This document shows, piece after piece, positions 45,068 to 53,931 of a DNA stretch of 64,000 nucleotides (its first letter is position 1; every line of letters begins with the position of its first letter). The translations under genes and the position numbers were made by a program. This stretch comes from Aquirufa aurantiipilula (GTDB lineage Bacteria; Bacteroidota; Bacteroidia; Cytophagales; Spirosomataceae): NCBI RefSeq assembly GCF_019923745.1, contig NZ_JAANOG010000003.1, positions 124,001 to 188,000 on the forward strand, written 5' to 3'. The notes beneath the pieces were generated by a model, which was not told the origin of the DNA, did no database searches, and saw only the letters and a list, made by a program, of their open reading frames with translations.

Positions 45068-46402
45068 TTAACGCTTCATCATATTAGCCATATTCGGCAT
45101 TTTCATCTTGCCATCCTGCACCTTGTTCATCATACGCATCATCTTACGCATATCTTCAAATTGCTTCAACAGATTATTCACTTGTTGAATCGAAGTTCCT
45201 GAACCCACCGCAATACGATTTTTACGTGAAGGGTTCAAAATATCTGGGTTTTGACGCTCTTTCAAAGTCATGGATTGAATAATAGCTTCAATAGGCTTGA
45301 ATGAATCATTGGAAATATCGACATCCTTCACTGCTTGTCCCATGCCCGGTACCATGCCCATCAAATCCTTGATATTTCCCATCTTCTTGATTTGTTGCAA
45401 CTGCGCATAAAAATCTTCAAACGAGAAATTATTTTGACGAATCTTCTTGTTCAATCGAGCAGCTTCATCCTCATCAAATGCCTGCTGTGCTCTTTCTACC
45501 AAGGAAAGTACGTCACCCATACCCAAAATACGGTTAGCCATACGATCAGGATAAAACTGATCCAAGGCTTCCATCTTTTCTCCGGTAGAGATAAACTTGA
45601 TTGGCTTTTCTACGACTTGACGAATAGACAAGGCCGCACCACCTCGGGAATCACCATCCAATTTGGTCAACACTACCCCATCAAAATCCAAACGATCATT
45701 GAAGGTTTTAGCTGTATTGACCGCATCTTGACCCGTCATGGAATCTACCACAAACAAAATCTCCGTTGGCTTAATCGCTGCTTTTACCGCTGCAATTTCA
45801 TTCATCATGGCTTCATCCACGGCCAAACGACCGGCGGTATCTACTATCACGACTTTCTTACCCATCTTACGGGCATATGACAAAGCATTCTCTGCGATGC
45901 TAACAGCATTTTTATTCTCAGGTTCTGCATATACCTCAACCCCAACCTGCTCACCCAACACTTTCAATTGATCAATCGCCGCAGGACGGTAAATATCACA
46001 GGCAACTAATAAAACTTGACGACCTCCTTTTTTAATGTATTGTGCTAATTTTCCAGAGAAAGTCGTTTTTCCTGAACCTTGAAGACCAGCAATCAATACT
46101 ACTGAAGGATCACCCTTTAGATTGATTTCTTGTTTTTGCCCACCCATCAATTGAGTCAACTCCTCGTGCACAATCTTCACCAACAATTGACCCGGTTCTA
46201 CCGAAATCAAAATCTTTTGCCCCAAAGCCTGCTCTTTAATTCGATCAGTAATTTCCTTGGCAACTTTATAGTTCACGTCGGCATCCATCAAGGCTCTTCT
46301 AATTTCCTTAACTGTTGCCGCTACATTAACATCCGTAATTCGACCATTCCCCTTTAGGGTACGCATGGCAGAGTTTAACTTCGAACTTAAATTCTCAAAC
46401 AT
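45068..46402 (-). CDS. ffh: Signal recognition particle protein Ffh (SRP54)
   Basis: A 444-residue SRP GTPase that targets nascent membrane proteins. N domain (residues 1-90), G domain with the P-loop GLQGSGKTTFSGKLA (about 106-120), DTAGRL and TKLDGDSRGG, and the Met-rich M domain from about 325 (MGNIKDLMGMVPGMGQAVK and a C-terminal MMRMMNKVQDGKMKMPNMAN). It lies 54 bases after purU on the same strand. Confidence 0.97.
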   Translation of the reverse strand: MFENLSSKLNSAMRTLKGNGRITDVNVAATVKEIRRALMDADVNYKVAKEITDRIKEQALGQKILISVEPGQLLVKIVHEELTQLMGGQKQEINLKGDPSVVLIAGLQGSGKTTFSGKLAQYIKKGGRQVLLVACDIYRPAAIDQLKVLGEQVGVEVYAEPENKNAVSIAENALSYARKMGKKVVIVDTAGRLAVDEAMMNEIAAVKAAIKPTEILFVVDSMTGQDAVNTAKTFNDRLDFDGVVLTKLDGDSRGGAALSIRQVVEKPIKFISTGEKMEALDQFYPDRMANRILGMGDVLSLVERAQQAFDEDEAARLNKKIRQNNFSFEDFYAQLQQIKKMGNIKDLMGMVPGMGQAVKDVDISNDSFKPIEAIIQSMTLKERQNPDILNPSRKNRIAVGSGTSIQQVNNLLKQFEDMRKMMRMMNKVQDGKMKMPNMANMMKR

Positions 46403-46456
46403 AATTTTGAATCGATTAAAAAAAGGGAATGCAATTTACGCTTTTTCAAGCAAAAA

Positions 46457-47290
46457 TTATTCAAAAAGTATAGTCTTGTTTTGATGAATAAACACTCTGT
46501 CTTCCAAAACTAAACGCAAAGCCTTGGCTAAGACAATTTTTTCTACATCTTTCCCTGCCTTGGACATATCCTTGGCCGAATAAGTATGATTTACAGGGAC
46601 AATTTCCTGGCAAATAATTGGGCCCTCATCTAAATCATCCGTCACAAAATGGGCAGTTGCTCCAATGATCTTCACACCTCGATTAAATGCCTGTTGGTAT
46701 GGTCGAGCCCCAATAAAAGCGGGTAAAAAGGAATGATGAATGTTAATCAGTTTCCCGATATACTTCAACGAAAACTGAGGAGTTAAAATGCGCATGTATT
46801 TGGCCAAAACTATCAAATCAGGTTGGTAATGAGCAATTTGCTGATTCAACAATACTTCATGTGCCTCCCTATCCAAACCTTCGGCTGATATACAATGAAA
46901 TGGTACATGAAATTGTTGGCATAATGAACCTAAATCATCATGATTTCCAATGACGGCTTCCACTTTAAAATTCAGATCTTGGTATTGATACTTGATCAAT
47001 AATTCCCCTAAACAATGGTGTTCTTTGGTCACTAAAATAAGCACCCGCTTTTGCTTGGGCGGAATTATTTCAACTTCAGCTTGTTCAGGTAACAAAGCAA
47101 GCAATTGGTTTTGAACCAAGTTTAAATCACAAGGTCCCGTAAAAGAAATACGCATGAAAAAACGATCCGACTCCTCATCTACAAACTCATTGGTTTGAGT
47201 TACATTGACCAATTGTTCGAATAAGATGCCCGTGATTTTATGGACCAAACCCTTCTCATCCTTACACGCAATTTTAATAATCGTCTCCAT
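46457..47290 (-). CDS. purU: Formyltetrahydrofolate deformylase
   Basis: A 277-residue PurU. The N-terminal ACT domain (about 5-80) is followed by a formyl-transferase-like catalytic domain with IHHSFLPAFIGARPYQQAF and GATAHFVTDDLDEGPII, carrying the catalytic Asn/His/Asp set. It hydrolyses 10-formyl-THF to formate for purine balance. The ACT domain may give regulation by glycine or methionine, as in other PurU. It precedes ffh on the same strand. Confidence 0.95.
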   Translation of the reverse strand: METIIKIACKDEKGLVHKITGILFEQLVNVTQTNEFVDEESDRFFMRISFTGPCDLNLVQNQLLALLPEQAEVEIIPPKQKRVLILVTKEHHCLGELLIKYQYQDLNFKVEAVIGNHDDLGSLCQQFHVPFHCISAEGLDREAHEVLLNQQIAHYQPDLIVLAKYMRILTPQFSLKYIGKLINIHHSFLPAFIGARPYQQAFNRGVKIIGATAHFVTDDLDEGPIICQEIVPVNHTYSAKDMSKAGKDVEKIVLAKALRLVLEDRVFIHQNKTILFE

Positions 47291-47355
47291 GAAAAATTTA
47301 TTCGTAAATTCTTCAAATTTAGGCTGAAATAATGGAGTAAAAAAGATTTAGTCTT

Positions 47356-47363
47356 TACCTTTG
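47356..47363 (+). promoter_or_regulatory. Candidate -7 element for icd
   Basis: TACCTTTG matches TAnnTTTG and lies 64 nt before the icd ATG, giving a leader of about 55 nt. The -33 region has no clear TTTG. Confidence 0.45.
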
Positions 47364-47427
47364 CAGGATTATCAAGACGTGGTCTGGTAATTTTGTGAAA
47401 GTACTCATCATTTACTTGTATTAAACA

Positions 47428-48660
47428 ATGGAAAAAATTAAAGTAGCTAACCCTGTCGTAGAATTGGACGGCGATGAAATGACCCGAATCATTTGGAAAT
47501 TCATCAAGGATAAATTGATCTTACCTTATTTAGATGTAGATATTAAATACTATGACTTAGGTGTAGAATACCGTGATGAAACCAATGACCAAGTAACGAT
47601 TGAGGCTGCTGAGGCAATCAAGAAATATGGTGTAGGTATCAAATGTGCGACCATCACTCCAGATGAAGCTCGTGTAACGGAATTTGATTTAAAACAAATG
47701 TGGAAGTCGCCAAATGGTACTATCCGCAATATCTTGGATGGAACTGTATTTAGAGAGCCTATCGTTTGTGCTAACGTACCTCGTTTAGTACCTAACTGGA
47801 CTGCTCCTATCATGATTGGTCGTCACGCTTTTGGAGATCAATACCGTGCAACTGACTTTGTAACCAAAGGAAAAGGTAAATTAACAGTAACATTCACTCC
47901 AGAAGATGGCGGTGATGCACAGACTTTTGAAGTATACAACTTTAAAGGTGATGGTGTAGCATTAACTATGTACAATACAGATGAGTCTATCCGTGGATTT
48001 GCACACTCATGCTTTAATATGGCTTTGAGCAAAGGATGGCCTCTATATTTATCTACGAAAAACACCATTTTGAAAAAATACGATGGCCGTTTCAAAGATA
48101 TCTTCGAAGAAATCTTCCAAGCAGATTACAAAGCACAATTCGATGCCAAAGGTATCGTATACGAGCACCGTCTTATTGATGACATGGTAGCTTCTGCTTT
48201 AAAATGGAATGGTAATTTTGTTTGGGCATGTAAAAACTACGATGGCGACGTTCAGTCGGACACAGTTGCTCAAGGTTTTGGTTCATTAGGATTAATGACC
48301 TCTGTTTTGATTACTCCAGATGGTAAAGTCATGGAAGCAGAAGCTGCTCACGGAACAGTGACTCGTCACTATCGTGATCACCAAGCTGGAAAACCAACTT
48401 CTACTAACCCAATCGCATCGATCTTTGCTTGGACTCGTGGTTTAGAATTCCGCGGTAAATTGGATAACAATCAAGCCTTGATTAATTTCTGCCAAACTTT
48501 AGAAAAAGTGTGCGTTGAAACAGTTGAGTCTGGAAAAATGACGAAAGATTTAGCGGTTTGTATCCATGGAAACAAAGTTCAACATGGCGAACACTACTTA
48601 TACACAGAAGAATTCTTAACTGCTTTAGATGAAAATTTAAAAGCGGCTTTAGGAAAATAA
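47428..48660 (+). CDS. icd: NADP-dependent isocitrate dehydrogenase (eukaryote-like type)
   Basis: A 410-residue enzyme of the TCA cycle, converting isocitrate to 2-oxoglutarate. Its sequence is of the type II, eukaryote-like homodimer rather than the E. coli type: [43 protein letters not shown] with substrate-binding residues, and [15 protein letters not shown] near the cofactor site. This subfamily is common in Bacteroidota. Codon use indicates high expression. It is monocistronic with a strong terminator. Confidence 0.97.
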   Translation: MEKIKVANPVVELDGDEMTRIIWKFIKDKLILPYLDVDIKYYDLGVEYRDETNDQVTIEAAEAIKKYGVGIKCATITPDEARVTEFDLKQMWKSPNGTIRNILDGTVFREPIVCANVPRLVPNWTAPIMIGRHAFGDQYRATDFVTKGKGKLTVTFTPEDGGDAQTFEVYNFKGDGVALTMYNTDESIRGFAHSCFNMALSKGWPLYLSTKNTILKKYDGRFKDIFEEIFQADYKAQFDAKGIVYEHRLIDDMVASALKWNGNFVWACKNYDGDVQSDTVAQGFGSLGLMTSVLITPDGKVMEAEAAHGTVTRHYRDHQAGKPTSTNPIASIFAWTRGLEFRGKLDNNQALINFCQTLEKVCVETVESGKMTKDLAVCIHGNKVQHGEHYLYTEEFLTALDENLKAALGK

Positions 48661-48682
48661 TTCTGCTAGCTTAAGACAAATC

Positions 48683-48718
48683 AAAAGCCCTTCGATATTT
48701 CGAGGGGCTTTTTTTTAT
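48683..48718 (+). terminator. Terminator of icd
   Basis: AAAAGCCCTTCG, six-base loop, CGAGGGGCTTTT followed by a T-run. The stem includes one G-U pair in RNA. It lies 22 bases after the icd stop. Confidence 0.9.
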
Positions 48719-48730
48719 GAAGCAATTAAA

Positions 48731-50863
48731 TTACTTAACCACAATCAGGCCTTTGGTAAATACCAGCCCTTCTGATTTTAAGACCAATTGATATTTACCT
48801 GAATGAATGCCCGTCAAGTTCATGGAATAGACACCATCCTGGCTGATTTTGCCTTGTAAAGCTAAGCGCCCATCAATCGTGTATAAATAATATTCCGCTC
48901 CTGCTAAAGTGGCTATACTTTCGATGCTAATGTTATCTATAGCTGGATTTGGGAATACAGAAAGGCCTCCGTCTGACGGCAAGGTATAATCGAATTCAAC
49001 CTTAGGACTTACACAAGTCAAGGTATTACTATATTTTTTAGCCAATTGAAGGCTATATTTCCCAGAAGACTTCAGTCGCAATAATCCTGATTTTTCTGCC
49101 AAAAGGCTTCCATTTTTTTCCCAAGAATAACCCAAATTGGCATCCAAATCCGTACTAGTTGCCTTCAACATGTAAGAACCCAATAAACCAATAGTAGCTA
49201 TTGGCAATGGCTTGGATTGAACTTGAACTTTGCTGGAATATTCGGAACTACAACCATCTCCATCATAGGCTTTAACTTGATAAAATCCTGAATTCTTTAC
49301 GACTAAGCTATTTGCTTGAATACCATTTGACCAGGTAAAACTTGAGCTTGAACCTTGTACCCTTAATTCAACGGATTTGCCTTCACAAAATAGTGTATCT
49401 CCAAGCACTTGAATACTCGGTTTAGAAGGCTGAGACAAAGCTCTAAACGATAAACTAGGAATACTAAACTGATTACCCAAATCATCTTCCAAGGTAGCTG
49501 AATAAGTACCAGAAGGCAACAATTGCTTTTTCAAGAGATTCCCCACAATCACAGAGGAAGTATTCAACCAATTGACCTTTTTATAAGAAGTTGTTAGATC
49601 CAGCGATAATTCATTATTGGGACCACAGGCCACTTGAATACTTGGCATAGATTTAGACGATATGGGAAATTTAATGGCGTCCAACTGACTGGATATTTTT
49701 TGAAACCACAAATCGGCTAAGGTTACATAAGCTCCTCTAGAAAAATGAATACAATCAGATTTTCGCGGAATTTCTACGTTTTCGGTATTGGGGCCGGAGT
49801 ATAAAAATGGAATACCACTGGAAGTAACCATATCCTTTTGAACTTGTAAAATACCTGCATCCCAAATAGTAGGTGTACAAGTACCATCAGACAATTGAAC
49901 TGACACGGAAGTAGCTTCTGATATCAACCAAGGCACATCCAAGCCGGTATGCTTTCTTAAATTATTAATTAATTCAATGAAATAATTTTTATAATCGGCT
50001 GCTGGGGTTTTATGGTAAGCATCATTTTCCCCTTGATGCCAAAGTATGGCTCTAACGCCATTCTTTTGGCCGTAAATTTCCACAGTTCTTTTCAAATTAG
50101 CATAGGGAAATCCCTTGGGATAATAGACACTGGGGGCCCATTGGTTAGCCGTTTGAACACCCCTTGAAGATTCGGCCCAGTTTTTAATTCCTGTACCCAC
50201 CCAAGCTGTGTTGTAAAAACACACTGGGACATTGTATTTCTTTACCAATGAGTCGCCTAAAATAGGCCAATAAAAATTGGATAGTCCCATGGGGCCAATC
50301 GTTACAGTTGAATCAATCTTCCGGAATTCCGTCATTGGAAAATCCAAATTATGCTCTCCTATGTACTTATTATTGGGACTTGGATTATACTCTTTGAAAA
50401 AATTATAAAAATTGGCGGCAATTACCCGATCATCTATAGCTTGGGTGTCATTTGGCTTACGGAAAGTCCCTTCGGCATTGGATTGGCCTGAAATGATAAA
50501 ATTTTCACCTACCCCCACACGTCCTAAACTTGTACTGTCCTTTACCTGTTGATTCAAGACGGTTCTTATTTGCAATTGATACCAACCACCTTTGGCTACA
50601 ATATTTCCTTGGTAAATACCTCCTTTAGGTTTTAAGTCTAAGGTAAACCAATCAAGCATTTGCCCCTGCCCTACTTGTATAGGAACTAATTTAGCCTGAA
50701 CATAATCAATGTTGCCTGAATAATTTCCCAAAACGGAAAATGTCGCTTCATTATTATTATTTCGCTGAAAGACTTGTCGGAAATAAGGATAAGAAATACT
50801 GACTTGCGCTTGAGCAGCTTGAACGAATAGGCCAATAACTAAGATCAGTAGACTTTTCTTCAT
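48731..50863 (-). CDS. Secreted sialate O-acetylesterase-like protein with T9SS sorting domain
   Basis: A 710-residue protein with signal peptide ending QAAQAQ. A catalytic domain (about 115-400) of the SASA/SGNH carbohydrate-esterase type has GENFIISGQSNAEGTF with nucleophile Ser128, an ILWHQGEND block and an HFSRGAY His near the end. Two beta-sandwich regions follow, and the last 75 residues are a T9SS type A sorting domain (GGLSVFPNPAIDNISIES ... LYTIDGR ... SGKYQLVL). It is therefore predicted to cross the outer membrane through T9SS and be attached or released. It removes acetyl groups from sialic acids or other glycans; the exact substrate is unknown. Confidence 0.88.
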   Translation of the reverse strand: MKKSLLILVIGLFVQAAQAQVSISYPYFRQVFQRNNNNEATFSVLGNYSGNIDYVQAKLVPIQVGQGQMLDWFTLDLKPKGGIYQGNIVAKGGWYQLQIRTVLNQQVKDSTSLGRVGVGENFIISGQSNAEGTFRKPNDTQAIDDRVIAANFYNFFKEYNPSPNNKYIGEHNLDFPMTEFRKIDSTVTIGPMGLSNFYWPILGDSLVKKYNVPVCFYNTAWVGTGIKNWAESSRGVQTANQWAPSVYYPKGFPYANLKRTVEIYGQKNGVRAILWHQGENDAYHKTPAADYKNYFIELINNLRKHTGLDVPWLISEATSVSVQLSDGTCTPTIWDAGILQVQKDMVTSSGIPFLYSGPNTENVEIPRKSDCIHFSRGAYVTLADLWFQKISSQLDAIKFPISSKSMPSIQVACGPNNELSLDLTTSYKKVNWLNTSSVIVGNLLKKQLLPSGTYSATLEDDLGNQFSIPSLSFRALSQPSKPSIQVLGDTLFCEGKSVELRVQGSSSSFTWSNGIQANSLVVKNSGFYQVKAYDGDGCSSEYSSKVQVQSKPLPIATIGLLGSYMLKATSTDLDANLGYSWEKNGSLLAEKSGLLRLKSSGKYSLQLAKKYSNTLTCVSPKVEFDYTLPSDGGLSVFPNPAIDNISIESIATLAGAEYYLYTIDGRLALQGKISQDGVYSMNLTGIHSGKYQLVLKSEGLVFTKGLIVVK

Positions 50864-50924
50864 AAGGGAATATTAGATTACTAATTTAGGGATATATTCC
50901 AAAATTTGCACCCTCATAAAACAA

Positions 50925-50959
50925 GAAAGTCGTACCAGATTGTATCTGATACGACTTTC
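50925..50959 (-). terminator. Terminator of the rpsF-rpsR-rplI operon
   Basis: GAAAGTCGTACCAGAT, three-base loop, ATCTGATACGACTTTC: a 16-bp stem with one mismatch about 20 bases after rplI. The following T-run on the minus strand is interrupted. Confidence 0.75.
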
Positions 50960-50979
50960 CACTAATTTCTCTTTATTTC

Positions 50980-51423
50980 TTATTCAGAAACAACCGAGAA
51001 AGTTACTTTATGCTTCACTTCTTTATGTAAATCCAAAGTAGCTGCGTAATCACCGATGGTTTTTACTTCGCTATCGAATGAGATTTTCTTACGATCTACA
51101 TCGAATCCTTTTTCTTTCAACATTTCTGAGATTTGAAGACTAGTTACGCGACCAAAGATTTTACCGCTATCACCTGTTTTGGCAACAATCGTTAAATTCA
51201 TGTCACCAATAGCAGCAGCTAAATCAGCAGCATCTTGACGAATTTTTTCCACTTTGTGTGCCGCTTGCTTGATATTTTCAGCCAAGACTTTGCGGTTGGA
51301 CGGTGTTGCCATCATAGCAAAACCTTGTGGAATTAGGTAGTTACGACCATAACCTGGTTTCACAACCACGACATCGTTCTTGTAGCCTAATCCAGCAATA
51401 TCCGTTTTTAATATTATTTCCAT
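50980..51423 (-). CDS. rplI: Ribosomal protein L9
   Basis: A 147-residue L9 with the N-terminal domain (MEIILKTDIAGLGYKNDVVVVKPGYGRNYL, shown here in parts), central helix and C-terminal domain. It binds 23S rRNA. It is the third gene of rpsF-rpsR-rplI, the standard order, and is followed by a terminator hairpin. Confidence 0.97.
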   Translation of the reverse strand: MEIILKTDIAGLGYKNDVVVVKPGYGRNYLIPQGFAMMATPSNRKVLAENIKQAAHKVEKIRQDAADLAAAIGDMNLTIVAKTGDSGKIFGRVTSLQISEMLKEKGFDVDRKKISFDSEVKTIGDYAATLDLHKEVKHKVTFSVVSE

Positions 51424-51461
51424 TTTTGTATAAAATCAAATGTTATTAGGATGTACCTGGT

Positions 51462-51713
51462 CTATTTTAAACCGTCAGCTACATATGGCATTAAGGCCAA
51501 GTGACGAGATCTTTTTACTGCTTGCGCAACTTTACGTTGAAATTTCAACGAAGTACCAGTAATACGACGAGGCAAGATTTTTCCTTGCTCGTTCACTAAC
51601 TTTAATAAGTAATCTGGATTTTTAAAATCAATGTATTTAATACCCGATTTCTTAAATCGGCAATATTTTTTACGATTACTATTTTTATCTACAGGTTCGT
51701 TTACAAGTGTCAT
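51462..51713 (-). CDS. rpsR: Ribosomal protein S18
   Basis: An 83-residue S18 of the small subunit; the family stretch KYCRFKKSGIKYIDFKNPDY and RRITGTSLKFQRKVAQAVKR are present. It sits one base after rpsF and 38 before rplI. Confidence 0.96.
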   Translation of the reverse strand: MTLVNEPVDKNSNRKKYCRFKKSGIKYIDFKNPDYLLKLVNEQGKILPRRITGTSLKFQRKVAQAVKRSRHLALMPYVADGLK

Positions 51714-51714
51714 C

Positions 51715-52077
51715 TTATGCTTCTGTTTTTTCTGGTTTTCTACCTACTAAACCTTTTCTCTTTTTCTCATTATACGCAACTGCGTGCTTGTCTAAGGCTA
51801 ATGTTAAGAAGCGAATAACCTTCTCATCACGCTTGTATTCAAGTTCAAGCTTAGCAATTAATGCTGGTGCCGCTAAAAATTCAAAAATCTGGTAATAACC
51901 TGTGTGCTTGTTCTGGATTGGATAAGCTAACTTACGTAAGCCCCATGCATCTTCGTGAACGATTTGTGCACCGTTATCTACCAACACTTTCTTGAATTTT
52001 TCAACGGCGTCCTTTGTCTGTTGCTCAGACAAAACGGGAGTTAAAATGAACACCGTCTCATAGTTTTTTAATTCCAT
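51715..52077 (-). CDS. rpsF: Ribosomal protein S6
   Basis: A 120-residue S6 with the family pattern [15 protein letters not shown], then [20 protein letters not shown] and a basic C-terminus. It binds the S15-S18 platform of the 30S subunit. It opens the rpsF-rpsR-rplI operon, with a promoter-like box just upstream. Confidence 0.96.
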   Translation of the reverse strand: MELKNYETVFILTPVLSEQQTKDAVEKFKKVLVDNGAQIVHEDAWGLRKLAYPIQNKHTGYYQIFEFLAAPALIAKLELEYKRDEKVIRFLTLALDKHAVAYNEKKRKGLVGRKPEKTEA

Positions 52078-52114
52078 AAAAAATTGTTGTTAGTAAAAAA
52101 TTAAAATTGGACTG

Positions 52115-52144
52115 CAAAAGTATCAAAAATACTTCACAATCAAA
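52115..52144 (-). promoter_or_regulatory. Promoter of the rpsF operon
   Basis: On the minus strand TTTG (52144-52141), 18 nt, then TACTTTTG (52122-52115), close to TTTG-N19-21-TAnnTTTG. The leader before rpsF would be about 31 nt. Confidence 0.55.
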
Positions 52145-52164
52145 AACTTGTATGAAAAAATTGA

Positions 52165-53142
52165 TTAGCGAACTTCGAAAGAACCGAGTCCAATTAAGAA
52201 ACCTTCCGCATAGAGCTCAATTTCATGCTTCCCCTCTCTGTAAGGAACAGACCGGGCATAAATGAATTCTACCGACTGGTGATTATTTTCATAAAAAATA
52301 CGTTGCTTGGCAGTATAGGAAAGCTCTTTCCCTTTGAAAGTAAAACTACCTGAACCCAAAGAATAATCCGATAAGGTTTGACCCGTTGGTTCTATGATCC
52401 GCAAATAAATGGTCTTAACTTCTTTTGAGGCTAAAGGATTCTCTTGTAAATGGAAAATCACTCGAATCTTGTCAATTTTCTTGGATTTATGTATCCCCAC
52501 TTCCTTTCCTCTAGAAGAAATGGCGTAAACATTTACCCCTTCTGCTCGCATGGCTGCTGCCACAGAAACCTTTTCTACCAATTCTTGATTTCTAACTTCC
52601 AAAATCCGTGAACGCTCATTCAACTCTCTTTGCTTCAAACCAAATGTCTCTGAAGAATCCTTTAAAGCTTTCTGAACATTGGATAATCCATCCTGTAATA
52701 ATTTAGCCTCTCGACTCAAAGAATCATTTCGCGCTAATAAAAAGGTATTCTCTCTTCTTAATTTCTTGATTTCTTGGTCTTTCAATCCCAATAAACGCAA
52801 ATAATAGGCCAATTTCTGCTTAAAATCTGCTTCATTCATTTTAGGATTTTCTGCCAATTCCTTCTTATCCCCCAATATTTGTTCCCGAGCTATTTCTAAC
52901 TCACTCACTCGACCACCTAATTTCTTGATTTGAACCATGCGCAATTGCAATTGCTTGGAAATTGAATCCAGCTGTTCACTAGCACTTTCTGCAAACTTTT
53001 CTTCTGTTTTACCTAAAGAAAAAAGCTGAATTTGATAATGCTCACACACCCAAAGCCCGCTCATTAAAAGAAGAAGCAAAGAAAGCACTCCAATAATTCG
53101 CTGCTGACTCTTTTCCTTGGAACTCATAGTATTTGACTCCAT
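52165..53142 (-). CDS. Membrane-anchored coiled-coil protein of unknown function
   Basis: From ATG 53142 the protein has 325 residues (the frame opens earlier at 53178). A short cytoplasmic start, one membrane segment (around IIGVLSLLLLLMSGLWV), then a long coiled coil (about 55-195: EQLDSISKQLQLRMVQIKKL onward, LRRENTFLLARNDSLSREAK) and a C-terminal beta-rich domain (VIFHLQENPLASKEVKTIYL, YSLGSGSFTFKGKELSYTAK). Likely periplasmic. No family recognised; widespread in Bacteroidota as a hypothetical protein. It is divergent from yggS. Confidence 0.83.
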   Translation of the reverse strand: MESNTMSSKEKSQQRIIGVLSLLLLLMSGLWVCEHYQIQLFSLGKTEEKFAESASEQLDSISKQLQLRMVQIKKLGGRVSELEIAREQILGDKKELAENPKMNEADFKQKLAYYLRLLGLKDQEIKKLRRENTFLLARNDSLSREAKLLQDGLSNVQKALKDSSETFGLKQRELNERSRILEVRNQELVEKVSVAAAMRAEGVNVYAISSRGKEVGIHKSKKIDKIRVIFHLQENPLASKEVKTIYLRIIEPTGQTLSDYSLGSGSFTFKGKELSYTAKQRIFYENNHQSVEFIYARSVPYREGKHEIELYAEGFLIGLGSFEVR

Positions 53143-53253
53143 GTTCAAATTTTTCTGGTAAGAGTTGATGAATATCAAACTCCTAGAATCAAAAATAATA
53201 AATTAATTTTACTTTTATTTTTTTCTTCATTCAATCTTTCACAAATTTCCATC

Positions 53254-53931
53254 ATGTCCATCGCACAACATATTTCAGACATTCAAGCCCAATTGAAATC
53301 TAGTTCTGCGAAACTCATTGCAGTAACCAAAACCCGTAGCATCGATGAGCTGAGAGCCACTTATGATGCTGGAATACTCGATTTTGGGGAAAATCGTGTT
53401 CAAGAAATGGTGGAAAAGCAAAGTCAATTACCTACCGATATCCGTTGGCATCAAATAGGTCACTTACAAACGAATAAAGTAAAATATATTGCCCCATTCG
53501 TTCATTTGATTCATTCCGTTGATTCTTTTCGCCTTTTAAAAGAGATTGATACGCAAGGAAAAAAGCATGGACGCTGTATTCCTTGTCTTTTTCAAATGTA
53601 TATTGCTCAAGAGGAAAGCAAGTTTGGACTAGATAAAGAGGAATTATTGACCATATTGGCTAGTCCTGAATTTGCGGAATTAAGCCATATCAAAATATTG
53701 GGTTTGATGGGGATGGCTAGTTTTACTGACAATGAAGCCCAAGTAGCTGCTGAATTTCAAACATTACATGATATATTTATTGACCTTCAAACCAAGCAGA
53801 CAGGCTATGAAACGGGCTTGGTGGAATGGAAAGAATTATCCATGGGTATGTCAGGAGATTACCTCTTAGCAGCCCATTTAGGCTCTACCATGGTACGTGT
53901 GGGTTCAGCGATTTACGGAGCCCGTTCTTGA
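53254..53931 (+). CDS. PLP homeostasis protein (YggS/PROSC family)
   Basis: A 225-residue single-domain TIM-barrel protein of the YggS/PROSC family, which holds PLP without being a racemase. The PLP-binding Lys is Lys26 (KLIAVTKTRS), followed by FGENRVQE, RWHQIGHLQTNK and, at the C-terminus, SMGMSGDYLLAAHLGSTMVRVGSAIYG. It buffers B6 vitamers in the cytoplasm. Its last 27 bases overlap the convergent BatA-domain gene. Confidence 0.94.
   Translation: MSIAQHISDIQAQLKSSSAKLIAVTKTRSIDELRATYDAGILDFGENRVQEMVEKQSQLPTDIRWHQIGHLQTNKVKYIAPFVHLIHSVDSFRLLKEIDTQGKKHGRCIPCLFQMYIAQEESKFGLDKEELLTILASPEFAELSHIKILGLMGMASFTDNEAQVAAEFQTLHDIFIDLQTKQTGYETGLVEWKELSMGMSGDYLLAAHLGSTMVRVGSAIYGARS

Noticed and set aside
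45335-45880. 181-codon plus-strand frame inside ffh
   Set aside because: Shadow of ffh; the ffh protein has all SRP54 motifs and the antisense product has none.
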